Below are positions 12,239 through 20,152 of a stretch of 64,000 nt of DNA, in pieces; the stretch's first letter is position 1, and every line of letters starts with the position of its first letter. The position numbers and the translations under genes are program-made. The notes under the pieces were generated by a model. It was not told the origin of the DNA, made no database searches, and was given only the letters and a program-made list of their open reading frames with translations. The stretch comes from Acidobacteriota bacterium (lineage in GTDB: Bacteria > Acidobacteriota > Terriglobia > Terriglobales > Acidobacteriaceae). The DNA is taken from the NCBI GenBank assembly GCA_018268895.1, contig JAFDVP010000007.1:558001-622000 (forward strand), in the 5' to 3' direction.

Positions 12239-14194
12239 TTAATAAGGGTTGGGCTGGTTGCTGAGGATCTCCTTGCCGCCGCTTTGCATCAGCAGGTAGG
12301 TCTTCCCGGGGAGCTTAGGCAGCGGCTCGCTCACATCCTGCCAGAGGAAGACGCGGTGAATGTCGCTCCACTTCAGTCGCAGCGTGTTTGAGTCATCGAA
12401 GATTGGCGGAGCATCGGAGAAGAAGCTGCCGTACCAGAGGTTCGAGCTGCGTCCCTCAAAGATGTGAATGTCGCTTCGGTTCAAATAAAAGCCGAGCGAG
12501 CTGCCGGCTTCGTACTCGCCGTGGATAACGATGATGTCGTCCGGCTTGAGGCCGGCTGCGATGGCATCGGCCAACTGCTTCGATGTCAGTACAGGGGAAA
12601 AGATCTGCAGACCGAGATGCGCAGCTATCAGAAAGCCGAACGCCCCCGCAGCCAGCCACAAGTTCGCAAGGTGCGGCCTGTAGCTCTTTCGCAGCAGCCA
12701 TGCGATCAGTGTTCCGCCGAAGAGAGCGACTGCTGCAATAATGAGCGGCTTGCGGAAGGCTCCCATCGCCTGCGCGTTGAGGTCGAGGAAGTGGCCGAAG
12801 GAGAGAGCGTACTCGCCGGGGTTCTGCTGTAGCAGCGTTGCAAGATCGATGTTCGGCCCCGGTGGTTGCGCGTGGAAGACGAAGAAGAGCGCCGCCAGTG
12901 CGGCGAGCGATCCAAAGGCCAGCAGTACGGTGGCGATGCGCTGGCCGGATACGACGAGAGTGTCGGGAATGCTGAAGGACTCAGCCTCGTTCGCCTCGCG
13001 CATCAGCCACGCGGCAATCAGCAATATCAGCGCAGGCAGCGAGGGGAGCACGTAATACTCCTGCCGCGTGGAGAGCGAAAAGAAGAGCAGCGGTACCGCA
13101 GCCCAGATGCCAAGCAGCAACACGGTGTTTTCTTCCGGCGTGAGTGACACCACGTGGCGCTCAGGATTGATCCTTGTCTGCAACCATCTCCATCGCGCGA
13201 ATAAAGGTGAAGCAGCAACCGCCGCGCGTACTTCAATCTGCGAGACGGCGTGGAAGAGGAAGGCGCTCCACGGCATCAGCCAGATGAGGAGGAGCCCCCA
13301 GAAGAGTGCCAGCGGAACGGTGTCGTAGTCGCGCGGCACTCGCAGGTTGAGGTAGCGGAGAAGGTGTTCGTTGACGAAGTAGAACCACGTCCAGCCGTGG
13401 ACGTTGCCATCGCCTGGTTGCGGCACGATCCAGTGTCCATGCGTGAAGGTGATGCTGCCGGGGTCTCCCTGCGACGGGTTCGCAAGGCCGATCAGGATGT
13501 GCCACGGCGCCGCGATCAGCAGGAAGATCGCCGCGCTGGTGAATGGGTGGCAGCGCAGGATGCGGGCGAAGGCCCCGCGCCATCCGCGTGTGACGACGAG
13601 GTGTACGGCGACAATCCCGACAGGGAAGACGACACCGATGAGGCCCTTGGTGAGAACGCCGAGAGCGCAGCAGGCGGCGAATCCGAAGCAGGGCAGGCGA
13701 TCGGGTTGTTGCTGTTGCTCGGTGATCCAGAAGCAGAGGATCGCCAGCGCGAGCCAGAGGCAGACCATCGCGTCGGGGATGGTGATGCGGGTGAAGATGA
13801 AGATACCGAAGCTCGAGAGCAGGATGATCGCAGCGTAGAAGCCCGCGCGTGTGGACTGGAAGGCGCGGCGAGCGAAGCATTCCAGCGCCAGCGCCAGTGC
13901 GAGCACGGTAAGGGCCAGCGGGAAGCGCGCGGCAGAGGTATTCACGCCAAAGGCCTTCATGCTGGCGGCCATCGACCAGTAGAGCAGAGGCGCCTTTTCG
14001 AGGTAGCGGATGCCATTAGCGTAGAGCGTGACCCAGTCGTGGCGCAGCAGCATCTCGCGCGAGACCTCGGCATGGACGGAGTCGGCGTCGTCGAGCAGCG
14101 GCGGCGCCAGCAGGGCGAATGTGGAATACAGGAAGAACCACAGTGCGACGACAATCAGGCGATTGCGTCGTGTTGGCGTGTACTCGAGAGGCAC
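12239..14194 (-). CDS. ArnT/PMT-like glycosyltransferase (GT39/GT83 type membrane protein)
   Basis: A 651-residue polytopic membrane protein. The first periplasmic loop carries the acidic motif LLDDADSVHAEVSREML and YLEKAPLLYWSMA, typical of ArnT-like enzymes that move a sugar from a polyprenyl-phosphate carrier to lipid A, protein or another acceptor. About twelve spans fill the first two thirds, and a soluble C-terminal domain (last 120 residues or so) follows. The acceptor cannot be told from sequence. It stands alone on the minus strand, converging with the oxidase operon; the divergent gap to the Rieske gene is 172 bases. A second family member lies at 60.3 kb. Confidence 0.85.
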   Translation of the reverse strand: MPLEYTPTRRNRLIVVALWFFLYSTFALLAPPLLDDADSVHAEVSREMLLRHDWVTLYANGIRYLEKAPLLYWSMAASMKAFGVNTSAARFPLALTVLALALALECFARRAFQSTRAGFYAAIILLSSFGIFIFTRITIPDAMVCLWLALAILCFWITEQQQQPDRLPCFGFAACCALGVLTKGLIGVVFPVGIVAVHLVVTRGWRGAFARILRCHPFTSAAIFLLIAAPWHILIGLANPSQGDPGSITFTHGHWIVPQPGDGNVHGWTWFYFVNEHLLRYLNLRVPRDYDTVPLALFWGLLLIWLMPWSAFLFHAVSQIEVRAAVAASPLFARWRWLQTRINPERHVVSLTPEENTVLLLGIWAAVPLLFFSLSTRQEYYVLPSLPALILLIAAWLMREANEAESFSIPDTLVVSGQRIATVLLAFGSLAALAALFFVFHAQPPGPNIDLATLLQQNPGEYALSFGHFLDLNAQAMGAFRKPLIIAAVALFGGTLIAWLLRKSYRPHLANLWLAAGAFGFLIAAHLGLQIFSPVLTSKQLADAIAAGLKPDDIIVIHGEYEAGSSLGFYLNRSDIHIFEGRSSNLWYGSFFSDAPPIFDDSNTLRLKWSDIHRVFLWQDVSEPLPKLPGKTYLLMQSGGKEILSNQPNPY

Positions 14195-14366
14195 ATCACA
14201 AGTGTATGGGCGGCAGCGGATATGTACGGAGATTCGCGGATAAAAAGCTGTAGCTCCGTCGCCTTCGAGCGACCCCAGTCGAGGTAACCATGCGGACTTA
14301 GGACTTTGCCCGCGGGCCTCTGCGCCAAACCGCGGTCCAGTTTGTGTAGACTCAGGCTTACTGCCG

Positions 14367-15452
14367 ATGCGCGATCTCGTTCAACTCAACTCACAGGCTC
14401 CGGGGCCGCCGGCGGAGCTGATCTTCGGCGACTGGTACCCGGCGCTGCGCTCGCGTGAGCTGCGCGCGGGGAAGATGACGACAGCGCTTCTGCTCGGCGT
14501 TCCGCTGGTGTTGGGGCGGAAGCGCGACGGGCGGCTGTTCGCGATGCGCGATCTCTGTCCGCATCGCGGCATTCCGTTGTCGGCGGGGTGGTTCGACGGA
14601 GCGAATGTGCAGTGCAAGTACCACGGCTGGAAGTTCGAGCCGTGCTCAGGGCAGTGCCAGGAGATCCCTTCGCTGACGTCGCACGACGGGCTCGAGCCGG
14701 GAAAGATCTATGCCGGCGCGTATCCGTGCGAGGAGCGCGACGGTTATGCGTGGGTGTATATGCCGGAAGCAGGTACAGGAAGGTCACTCGGCGAACTGCC
14801 TCCGGTGCCGGAGCTGCCGAAGTTTTCGGCGAAGTATCGTTCGGCGCATCTTGTGGCCGACCTGCCCTGCAACGTCGACCACGGCATCATCGGCCTGATG
14901 GACCCGGCGCACGGTCCGTTTGTGCACCAGGCGTGGTGGTGGCGCAGCCGCTCGAGCATTCACAAGAAGACGAAGCACTTCGAGCCGATTGCCCAGGGCT
15001 TCAGGATGTCTTCGCATGCTCCCAGCGCGAACTCGGCTCCTTATAAGTTGCTGGGAGTTTATGGCGAGCTGATTACGACGACGATCGACTTCGTACTGCC
15101 CAACCGCCGCTATGAGACGATTCGCGCGGGCGCAAAGTGGTTCTCCAGCCTGACTACTGTCACGCCGGTAACGGCCTCCACGTGCAGGATCGATGTGCTT
15201 GCCGCGTGGAACGTCTTCTACCATGTTCCATTTGTAACTTCAATCGCTACATACTTTGGCGGGAGGTTCGTCGGGCAGGACCAGCAGACGATGGTCGAGC
15301 AGGCCCAGGGGCTGAGGTATCACCCAGGGCTGATGCTGATCGACGATGCGGACAAGCCGGCGAAGTGGTACTTCGCTCTGAAGCAGGCGCGGCTCAAAGG
15401 AACGGGTGAACATCCCCTGACGGCCCCGGTGACGTTGCACTGGCGCAGCTAG
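14367..15452 (+). CDS. Rieske [2Fe-2S] aromatic-ring-oxygenase-like protein
   Basis: A Rieske-type non-haem iron oxygenase, 361 residues. The Rieske cluster ligands are in CPHRG and CKYHGW (Cys-X-His and Cys-X2-His separated by 17 residues). The catalytic domain has VDHGIIGLMDPAHGPFVH, which gives the His-X4-5-His pair and bridging Asp expected for the mononuclear iron. The architecture resembles the PaO/VanA/CMO-like single-component oxygenases. No reductase or ferredoxin gene is adjacent, so the redox partner and substrate are unknown. It has no signal peptide. The start ATG lies eight bases after CTTACTGCCG with no strong ribosome site. Confidence 0.85.
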   Translation: MRDLVQLNSQAPGPPAELIFGDWYPALRSRELRAGKMTTALLLGVPLVLGRKRDGRLFAMRDLCPHRGIPLSAGWFDGANVQCKYHGWKFEPCSGQCQEIPSLTSHDGLEPGKIYAGAYPCEERDGYAWVYMPEAGTGRSLGELPPVPELPKFSAKYRSAHLVADLPCNVDHGIIGLMDPAHGPFVHQAWWWRSRSSIHKKTKHFEPIAQGFRMSSHAPSANSAPYKLLGVYGELITTTIDFVLPNRRYETIRAGAKWFSSLTTVTPVTASTCRIDVLAAWNVFYHVPFVTSIATYFGGRFVGQDQQTMVEQAQGLRYHPGLMLIDDADKPAKWYFALKQARLKGTGEHPLTAPVTLHWRS

Positions 15453-15551
15453 CGAACTTGAGGTCGGGTGTTGGACAGGTCTCCCCGGTGAACTTGGCGC
15501 GATAGGTGATGGGCCAAATATGCTGAATGTCTGTTGCAAGGAGCGAGTCTG

Positions 15552-17348
15552 ATGGATTGTCGTCGCAAGCTGGCTGTTTTGTTTTGTTGTGTGTTGTCTG
15601 GCGGAGCGGCCTTCGCTCAACAGCCGGCGATGATGTGTCACGGCGGAGAGATGACGGGCGAGATCAAATCAGCCGAGACTCTTCCCGCGCCGGTAAAGAT
15701 GGAGGGGCTGGGCAACAGCTCGCTTGCGATCACGGCGGCCAACGATGAGGCGAAGATGTGGTTCACGCAGGGACTGAACCTGCTGCACGACTTCTGGGAC
15801 TACGAGGCGGCGCGAGCGTTTGAGCAGGCGGTGCGGTCGGACCCGAAGTGCGCGATGTGCTATTGGGGGCTTTACCAGGCCGCGAGTTTTCGCGGCGGCG
15901 GCGTGGCCTGGGGAGACGATGCGCTGAAGAAGGCGAAGGCGCTTTCGGGGCACGCAAGCAAAGCGGAGCGGCTCTACATCAAGGCCACTGTTGCGGACAG
16001 CAAGGAGAAGGCGGCGCGGTCGAAGCATGGCCCGAATACGGGCGGTGGCGGCGACGAGCCCTATAAGGACTCGGAGGAGACGAAGGTCCTGCGGGAGCTG
16101 GTGCGGAACTACCCGAACGATGTGCAGGCGAAGATCTACCTGGCCGAGTCGATGATGAACGGCTTCGACAAAAAGGGCGGGCCGAAGGCGGGTACGGCGC
16201 AGGGGCAGGCACTGCTGGTGGAGATACTGAAGGAGCATCCCGACGACTCGGCGGCGAACCACTACTGGATTCATGCGGTGGAGCCGGGGAACCATCCGGA
16301 GCTTGCGCTCGAGAGCGCGAAGAAGCTGGGAGCGCTGTCGCCGGCCTCGGGGCACATGGTGCATATGCCGGGGCACATCTTCTACCGCACGGGAGACTAC
16401 GAGACGGCGCGCGTGTCGTTCGAGGACTCGATGCATGTGGACGAGGCGTACATGAAGGCACAGCAGGTGACCGTGGCCAACGACTGGAACTACGTGCACA
16501 ACCTGATGTACCTGATCGCGAATTTGATGGAGGCGGGACGGATCGCGGAGGCGACAGCGATCTCTGCGAAGCTGACGAATGCGCGAGGAACGGCGGGAGG
16601 GACGCTGTACCGGCAGACGCCGCGCGACGGGCTGACGCGGCTCAACGTGGAGCTGCCGGTGCTGTTGCGCGCGGGCGAATGGAAGGCCGCGACGGCGGCG
16701 CTTGAGCAGAGTGCGCCTGACGCCGGGCTGAAGAACCTGGCCGGTCTGCGGCAGGCGATGCTCGGCTACACGCGAGGGATGCTGGCGCTGGAGCATGGCG
16801 GCGTGAAGGCGGCGCGCCAGTCGGCCGACGCGCTGGAGGCTTACGTGAAGGCGCAGCCCGCGGCCGACGCGGATGCGATGCCCGGGATGCCGATGTCGTA
16901 CACGGCGAAGGACGCGATGGCGAAGCCGCTCCACAGCTTTCTCGATGTCGCGTCGATGGAGCTGACGGCGAGTGTGTTGCTGGCCGAGGGGCGCGGCGTC
17001 GAAGCGGATGCGATGTTTACCAGGGCGGCGGATGCCGAGCGCGCGCTGGGCTATCGCGAGCCGCCGATGTACATACGTCCCGTGGGCGAGACGCGCGGCG
17101 ACGCGCTGCTGCGGGCGAGCCGATACGACGAGGCGAAGGCGGCGTACGAGTCTGCGTTGAAGGAGCGTCCGAACTCAGGGTATCCGCTGTTCGGGATGGC
17201 GCAGGCGGACGCGGCTGCGAAGCATCGTCAGTTGGCCACGGCGGAGTATGCGCGCCTGCTTGCGGTGTGGGCCAATGCGGATGCCGACCTGCCGCAGGTG
17301 CAGACGGCCCGTGCCTGGATCGAAGGCCAGGCGGCGAGCGGTCAGTAG
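15552..17348 (+). CDS. Secreted tetratricopeptide-repeat protein of unknown function
   Basis: A 598-residue exported protein. The ATG at 15552 has AAGGAGCG six to thirteen bases upstream and begins a signal peptide (MDCRRKLAVLFCCVLSGGAAFAQ). The rest is helical with TPR-like repeats, including ARAFEQAVRSDPKCAMCYWG. A central block, HYWIHAVEP and GHMVHMPGHIFYRTGDY, is characteristic of a widespread family of secreted TPR proteins annotated only by their repeats. The clustered histidines look more like a functional site than repeat scaffold, but no activity is known to me. A TTG at 15534 is an unlikely alternative start. Confidence 0.8.
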   Translation: MDCRRKLAVLFCCVLSGGAAFAQQPAMMCHGGEMTGEIKSAETLPAPVKMEGLGNSSLAITAANDEAKMWFTQGLNLLHDFWDYEAARAFEQAVRSDPKCAMCYWGLYQAASFRGGGVAWGDDALKKAKALSGHASKAERLYIKATVADSKEKAARSKHGPNTGGGGDEPYKDSEETKVLRELVRNYPNDVQAKIYLAESMMNGFDKKGGPKAGTAQGQALLVEILKEHPDDSAANHYWIHAVEPGNHPELALESAKKLGALSPASGHMVHMPGHIFYRTGDYETARVSFEDSMHVDEAYMKAQQVTVANDWNYVHNLMYLIANLMEAGRIAEATAISAKLTNARGTAGGTLYRQTPRDGLTRLNVELPVLLRAGEWKAATAALEQSAPDAGLKNLAGLRQAMLGYTRGMLALEHGGVKAARQSADALEAYVKAQPAADADAMPGMPMSYTAKDAMAKPLHSFLDVASMELTASVLLAEGRGVEADAMFTRAADAERALGYREPPMYIRPVGETRGDALLRASRYDEAKAAYESALKERPNSGYPLFGMAQADAAAKHRQLATAEYARLLAVWANADADLPQVQTARAWIEGQAASGQ

Positions 17349-17409
17349 AGCGCGTGGACGCAAGGAAGAGGGCGTAGAGTATCCTGTTGCGCGAGCGAGG
17401 GAGAGAGCG

Positions 17410-18828
17410 ATGGCGCATACTCCGGCGGAACGGCGGGAGCAGGGGCAGCAGCGGCGCAAAGTGATGCCGCGTGTGGACCATGCGGCCTGGAACGCGACGC
17501 TGCGGCGCGAAGATCCGATTCGGCTGATGCAGGCGTCGATGCGTGGGCGTGTGTCGAAGCTGGTGGCGCTGAAGTATGAGCGGATGGCGGCCTCGCCGTT
17601 CGGGTTTTTTCGCGGCGCGGTGCCGGTGATGGCCTACGACCTGTCGCTGATGAAAACTCCGGGGATCGCGGCACAGCTCTGCGGCGACGCGCATGTGCGC
17701 AACCTGGGAGCGTACGCTGGGCCGGACGGCAGGCTGGTCTTCGACATCAACGACTTCGACGAGACGATCGCGGGGCCGTTTGAGTGGGACGTGAAGCGGA
17801 TGGCGGCGAGTCTGATCGTGGCCGCGCGTGGCTCGCATATGCGGGAGATGGACTGTCGCGAGGCATCGCAGGTGTTTCTTCGGCAGTACCGGGTGACGAT
17901 GCTGGCGCTGTCGAGACTGCCGGTGCTGGAGATGGCGCGCTACCAGGTGCATCGGTTGCGTTCGGTGACAACGGTCGACGGAATTCTGCGATTGGCGCAG
18001 CGGGCTACACCGGCGCATACGCTGGAACAGTTGACCGAGGTTAGACAGGGAGTGGCCAGCAAAGCGAAGTCCGGCAAAGCGGGGCCGGGTAAAGCGAAGC
18101 GATCGCAGCATGAGCAGAGAGTCTTCAAGGCGCTGCCTCCGGTGTTGACGCGGGTGACGGGAGCGATGGCGAAGAAGGTGATCGCCTCGCTGGAACAATA
18201 TGCGAAGACGCTGCAACCGGAGAGGAGAGTGTTTCTGGCGCAGTACAGGCCGCTGGATGTGGCATTCAAGGTGGTGGGGACGGGCTCGGTGGGGCTGCGC
18301 GACTACTGTGTTTACATGGAAGGTAATGGAGCGAAGGACCCTCTGTTTCTGCAGATCAAGGAAGAGGCGGAATCGGGGTATGCGTCGTATGCGGGGAAGG
18401 TAACGGGCCTGCGTGCCGTGCCGAAGGGGGAACATCAAGGTAGGCGCGTGGTGGATGGGGAGCGCGCGATGCAGTTGCAGTCCGACCCGATGCTGGGATG
18501 GACGACGCTTGATGGCCGCGAGTACCTGGTGCGGCAGTTGAACGACCACAAGGCTTCGATCAATCTGGACGATCTGACGCCGGATGGGCTTATGGAGTAT
18601 GCCGAGGTGTGCGGAGAGCTGCTGGCGCGCGGACACGCGCGGTCGGGGGGCTGCATGGAGATCGCGGGTTATCTTGGGCGCTCGACTCGGTTCGACGACG
18701 CGGTGGCTGCCTTTGCCACGGCCTACGCCGACCAGACGGAGGCGGACTGGGAGACGCTGGTGACGTGGAGGAAAAGCCACGGAAAGGCTGTGACGAAAAA
18801 AAGCAACCTCGCCGCGCATCTCCACTGA
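17410..18828 (+). CDS. DUF2252 family protein
   Basis: A 472-residue protein with DUF2252 hallmarks: FGFFRGAVPVMAYDL, CGDAHVRNLGAY, FDINDFDETIAGPFEWDV and, near the end, REYLVRQLNDHKAS and CGELLARGHARSGG. The GDAHVRNLG and FDINDFDE motifs resemble the catalytic loop and metal-binding Asp of aminoglycoside-phosphotransferase/HipA-like kinases, so a kinase fold is likely; the substrate is unknown. A Lys/Gly/Ala-rich insertion of about 25 residues sits near the middle. The ATG at 17410 follows GAGGGAGAGAG. The frame is open further upstream, but that stretch overlaps the TPR gene and is not expected to be coding. Confidence 0.85.
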   Translation: MAHTPAERREQGQQRRKVMPRVDHAAWNATLRREDPIRLMQASMRGRVSKLVALKYERMAASPFGFFRGAVPVMAYDLSLMKTPGIAAQLCGDAHVRNLGAYAGPDGRLVFDINDFDETIAGPFEWDVKRMAASLIVAARGSHMREMDCREASQVFLRQYRVTMLALSRLPVLEMARYQVHRLRSVTTVDGILRLAQRATPAHTLEQLTEVRQGVASKAKSGKAGPGKAKRSQHEQRVFKALPPVLTRVTGAMAKKVIASLEQYAKTLQPERRVFLAQYRPLDVAFKVVGTGSVGLRDYCVYMEGNGAKDPLFLQIKEEAESGYASYAGKVTGLRAVPKGEHQGRRVVDGERAMQLQSDPMLGWTTLDGREYLVRQLNDHKASINLDDLTPDGLMEYAEVCGELLARGHARSGGCMEIAGYLGRSTRFDDAVAAFATAYADQTEADWETLVTWRKSHGKAVTKKSNLAAHLH

Positions 18829-18905
18829 TCCCCGGTGCCCGTTGCCGGGTCTGGTGCCTCCCACCGTAACGCTTACGTAACTTTCATGTAGGATGCTTGC
18901 TGCTT

Positions 18906-20039
18906 ATGGACAAGCGAATTTTAGGCGGCGTAATCTTCTGCGCGTGTGCGGCTGTGACGATGAAAGCACAGGATGCTTCGGTGAATCCCTACATACAACT
19001 GATGGAGAAGGCAGGTGCCCATGCGAAGGCGTATGGGGCGGTGCAGCCTGTGCTGTCGCCGGTGGATTCGACGGTGCTGAACGGCGCGGTCCCGGTGAAA
19101 GAGTTGCAGGCCAAGGGCTTCAAGATCGTTCCGTGGACGACGAATGAGCGGGAGAAGATGCGCGCGCAGATCCGCCTGGGTGTCGACGGATTAATTACGG
19201 ACAGGCCTGATCTGCTGCAACAGGTGCTGAAGGAGGAGCGCGCGGCGGCGACGACAGAGGCGCAGAAGAAATACCTCGCGCGGTTCGATGTGACGGCGCA
19301 TCGCGGCGGACGCGGTCTGCGGCCGGAGAACACGCTCCCTTCATTCGAGAGCGGGCTCGATCAGTTGACGACGACGCTGGAGACGGACACGGGCGTGACG
19401 ACCGACGGTGTTTCGCTGATCTGGCACGACCAGTTTCTGAACCCGGAGAGTTGCCGCCGCGCCGACGGCAAGCCGTACACGCTGGAGAACCGCATCTTTA
19501 TCAAGGACATCTCGAGCACGGAGGCGCAGAAGACGTTGATCTGCGACAAGGTGCACTTCGGCGATGCTCAGAAGAACGACCTTGCGCTGTCGCCGGTTGC
19601 TGTGGCGTTTGCGAAGAAGGAAGGGCTGATCAGCCCGTATGTGCCGACGTATGCGGCGCAGTTATTTCGCTTCGTGAACTTCTACGTGGAGTACTACCGC
19701 ACGGGCGCGGGTAAGGGCGACGCGCACGCGAAGGAGCGGGCCGGCAATGCGGCGCGCGCGCGGTTCAACATCGAGACGAAGCTCATGCCTGAGGGGATCG
19801 CGACCGATGAGGAGCACCGCAATCACACGGTTGGGCCGCAGGCGTTCGTCGATGCGCTATGCGGAGCTATTGTGAAGAACGGAATGACGCAGCGCGCAGA
19901 GGTGCAGAGTTTCGACTACAGGACGCTGGTTCTGGTCGAGGAGCAGTTCCCGAAGATTCCAACGTACTACCTGACGTCCAGTCCCAAACTGCTCTCGAGC
20001 CCCATGGTTCCCGAGTCGTTGCGGGTCATCAGCCATTAA
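18906..20039 (+). CDS. Exported glycerophosphodiester phosphodiesterase with permuted domain order
   Basis: A 377-residue glycerophosphodiester phosphodiesterase-like TIM-barrel protein, which would hydrolyse glycerophosphodiesters to an alcohol and glycerol 3-phosphate. It begins with a signal-like peptide. Catalytic motifs are present: TAHRGGRGLRPENTLPSF (about residues 130-147), LETDTGVTTDG, IWHD and NIETK. Oddly, FKIVPWTTN and LGVDGLITDRPDLL, which in ordinary family members form the C-terminal end of the barrel, lie before the AHRGG motif (about residues 72-104). The protein ends soon after VQSFD without repeating them. TTG at 18897 is an alternative start three codons upstream. Confidence 0.82.
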   Translation: MDKRILGGVIFCACAAVTMKAQDASVNPYIQLMEKAGAHAKAYGAVQPVLSPVDSTVLNGAVPVKELQAKGFKIVPWTTNEREKMRAQIRLGVDGLITDRPDLLQQVLKEERAAATTEAQKKYLARFDVTAHRGGRGLRPENTLPSFESGLDQLTTTLETDTGVTTDGVSLIWHDQFLNPESCRRADGKPYTLENRIFIKDISSTEAQKTLICDKVHFGDAQKNDLALSPVAVAFAKKEGLISPYVPTYAAQLFRFVNFYVEYYRTGAGKGDAHAKERAGNAARARFNIETKLMPEGIATDEEHRNHTVGPQAFVDALCGAIVKNGMTQRAEVQSFDYRTLVLVEEQFPKIPTYYLTSSPKLLSSPMVPESLRVISH

Positions 20040-20073
20040 GGGCGAACGCTGCCCTTGATCTCCTGGAGGTTTG

Positions 20074-20079
20074 TATAAT
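20074..20079 (+). promoter_or_regulatory. Candidate -10 element for the TonB-dependent receptor gene
   Basis: A perfect TATAAT lies 74 bases before the preferred receptor start at 20153. No good -35 hexamer is seen at the usual 16-18 base spacing. The hexamer overlaps an in-frame ATG at 20078 that is itself preceded by TGGAGGT, so the same bases could instead be a translation start. The two readings exclude each other. Confidence 0.3.
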
Positions 20080-20152
20080 GCAACGGGTCGATTCATCGTC
20101 AAGTCACAACTTCGTCATCGCATGTACACAGGGCGGGATTAGCCTTGCTTCC

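Noticed and set aside
17017..18864. A 615-codon minus-strand open frame across the TPR and DUF2252 genes
   Set aside because: It is arginine- and histidine-rich, typical of antisense translation, and spans two well-supported genes.
19859..20152. Upstream extension of the TonB-dependent receptor frame into the glycerophosphodiesterase gene
   Set aside because: It overlaps the end of a supported gene and would put 98 residues before the signal peptide.
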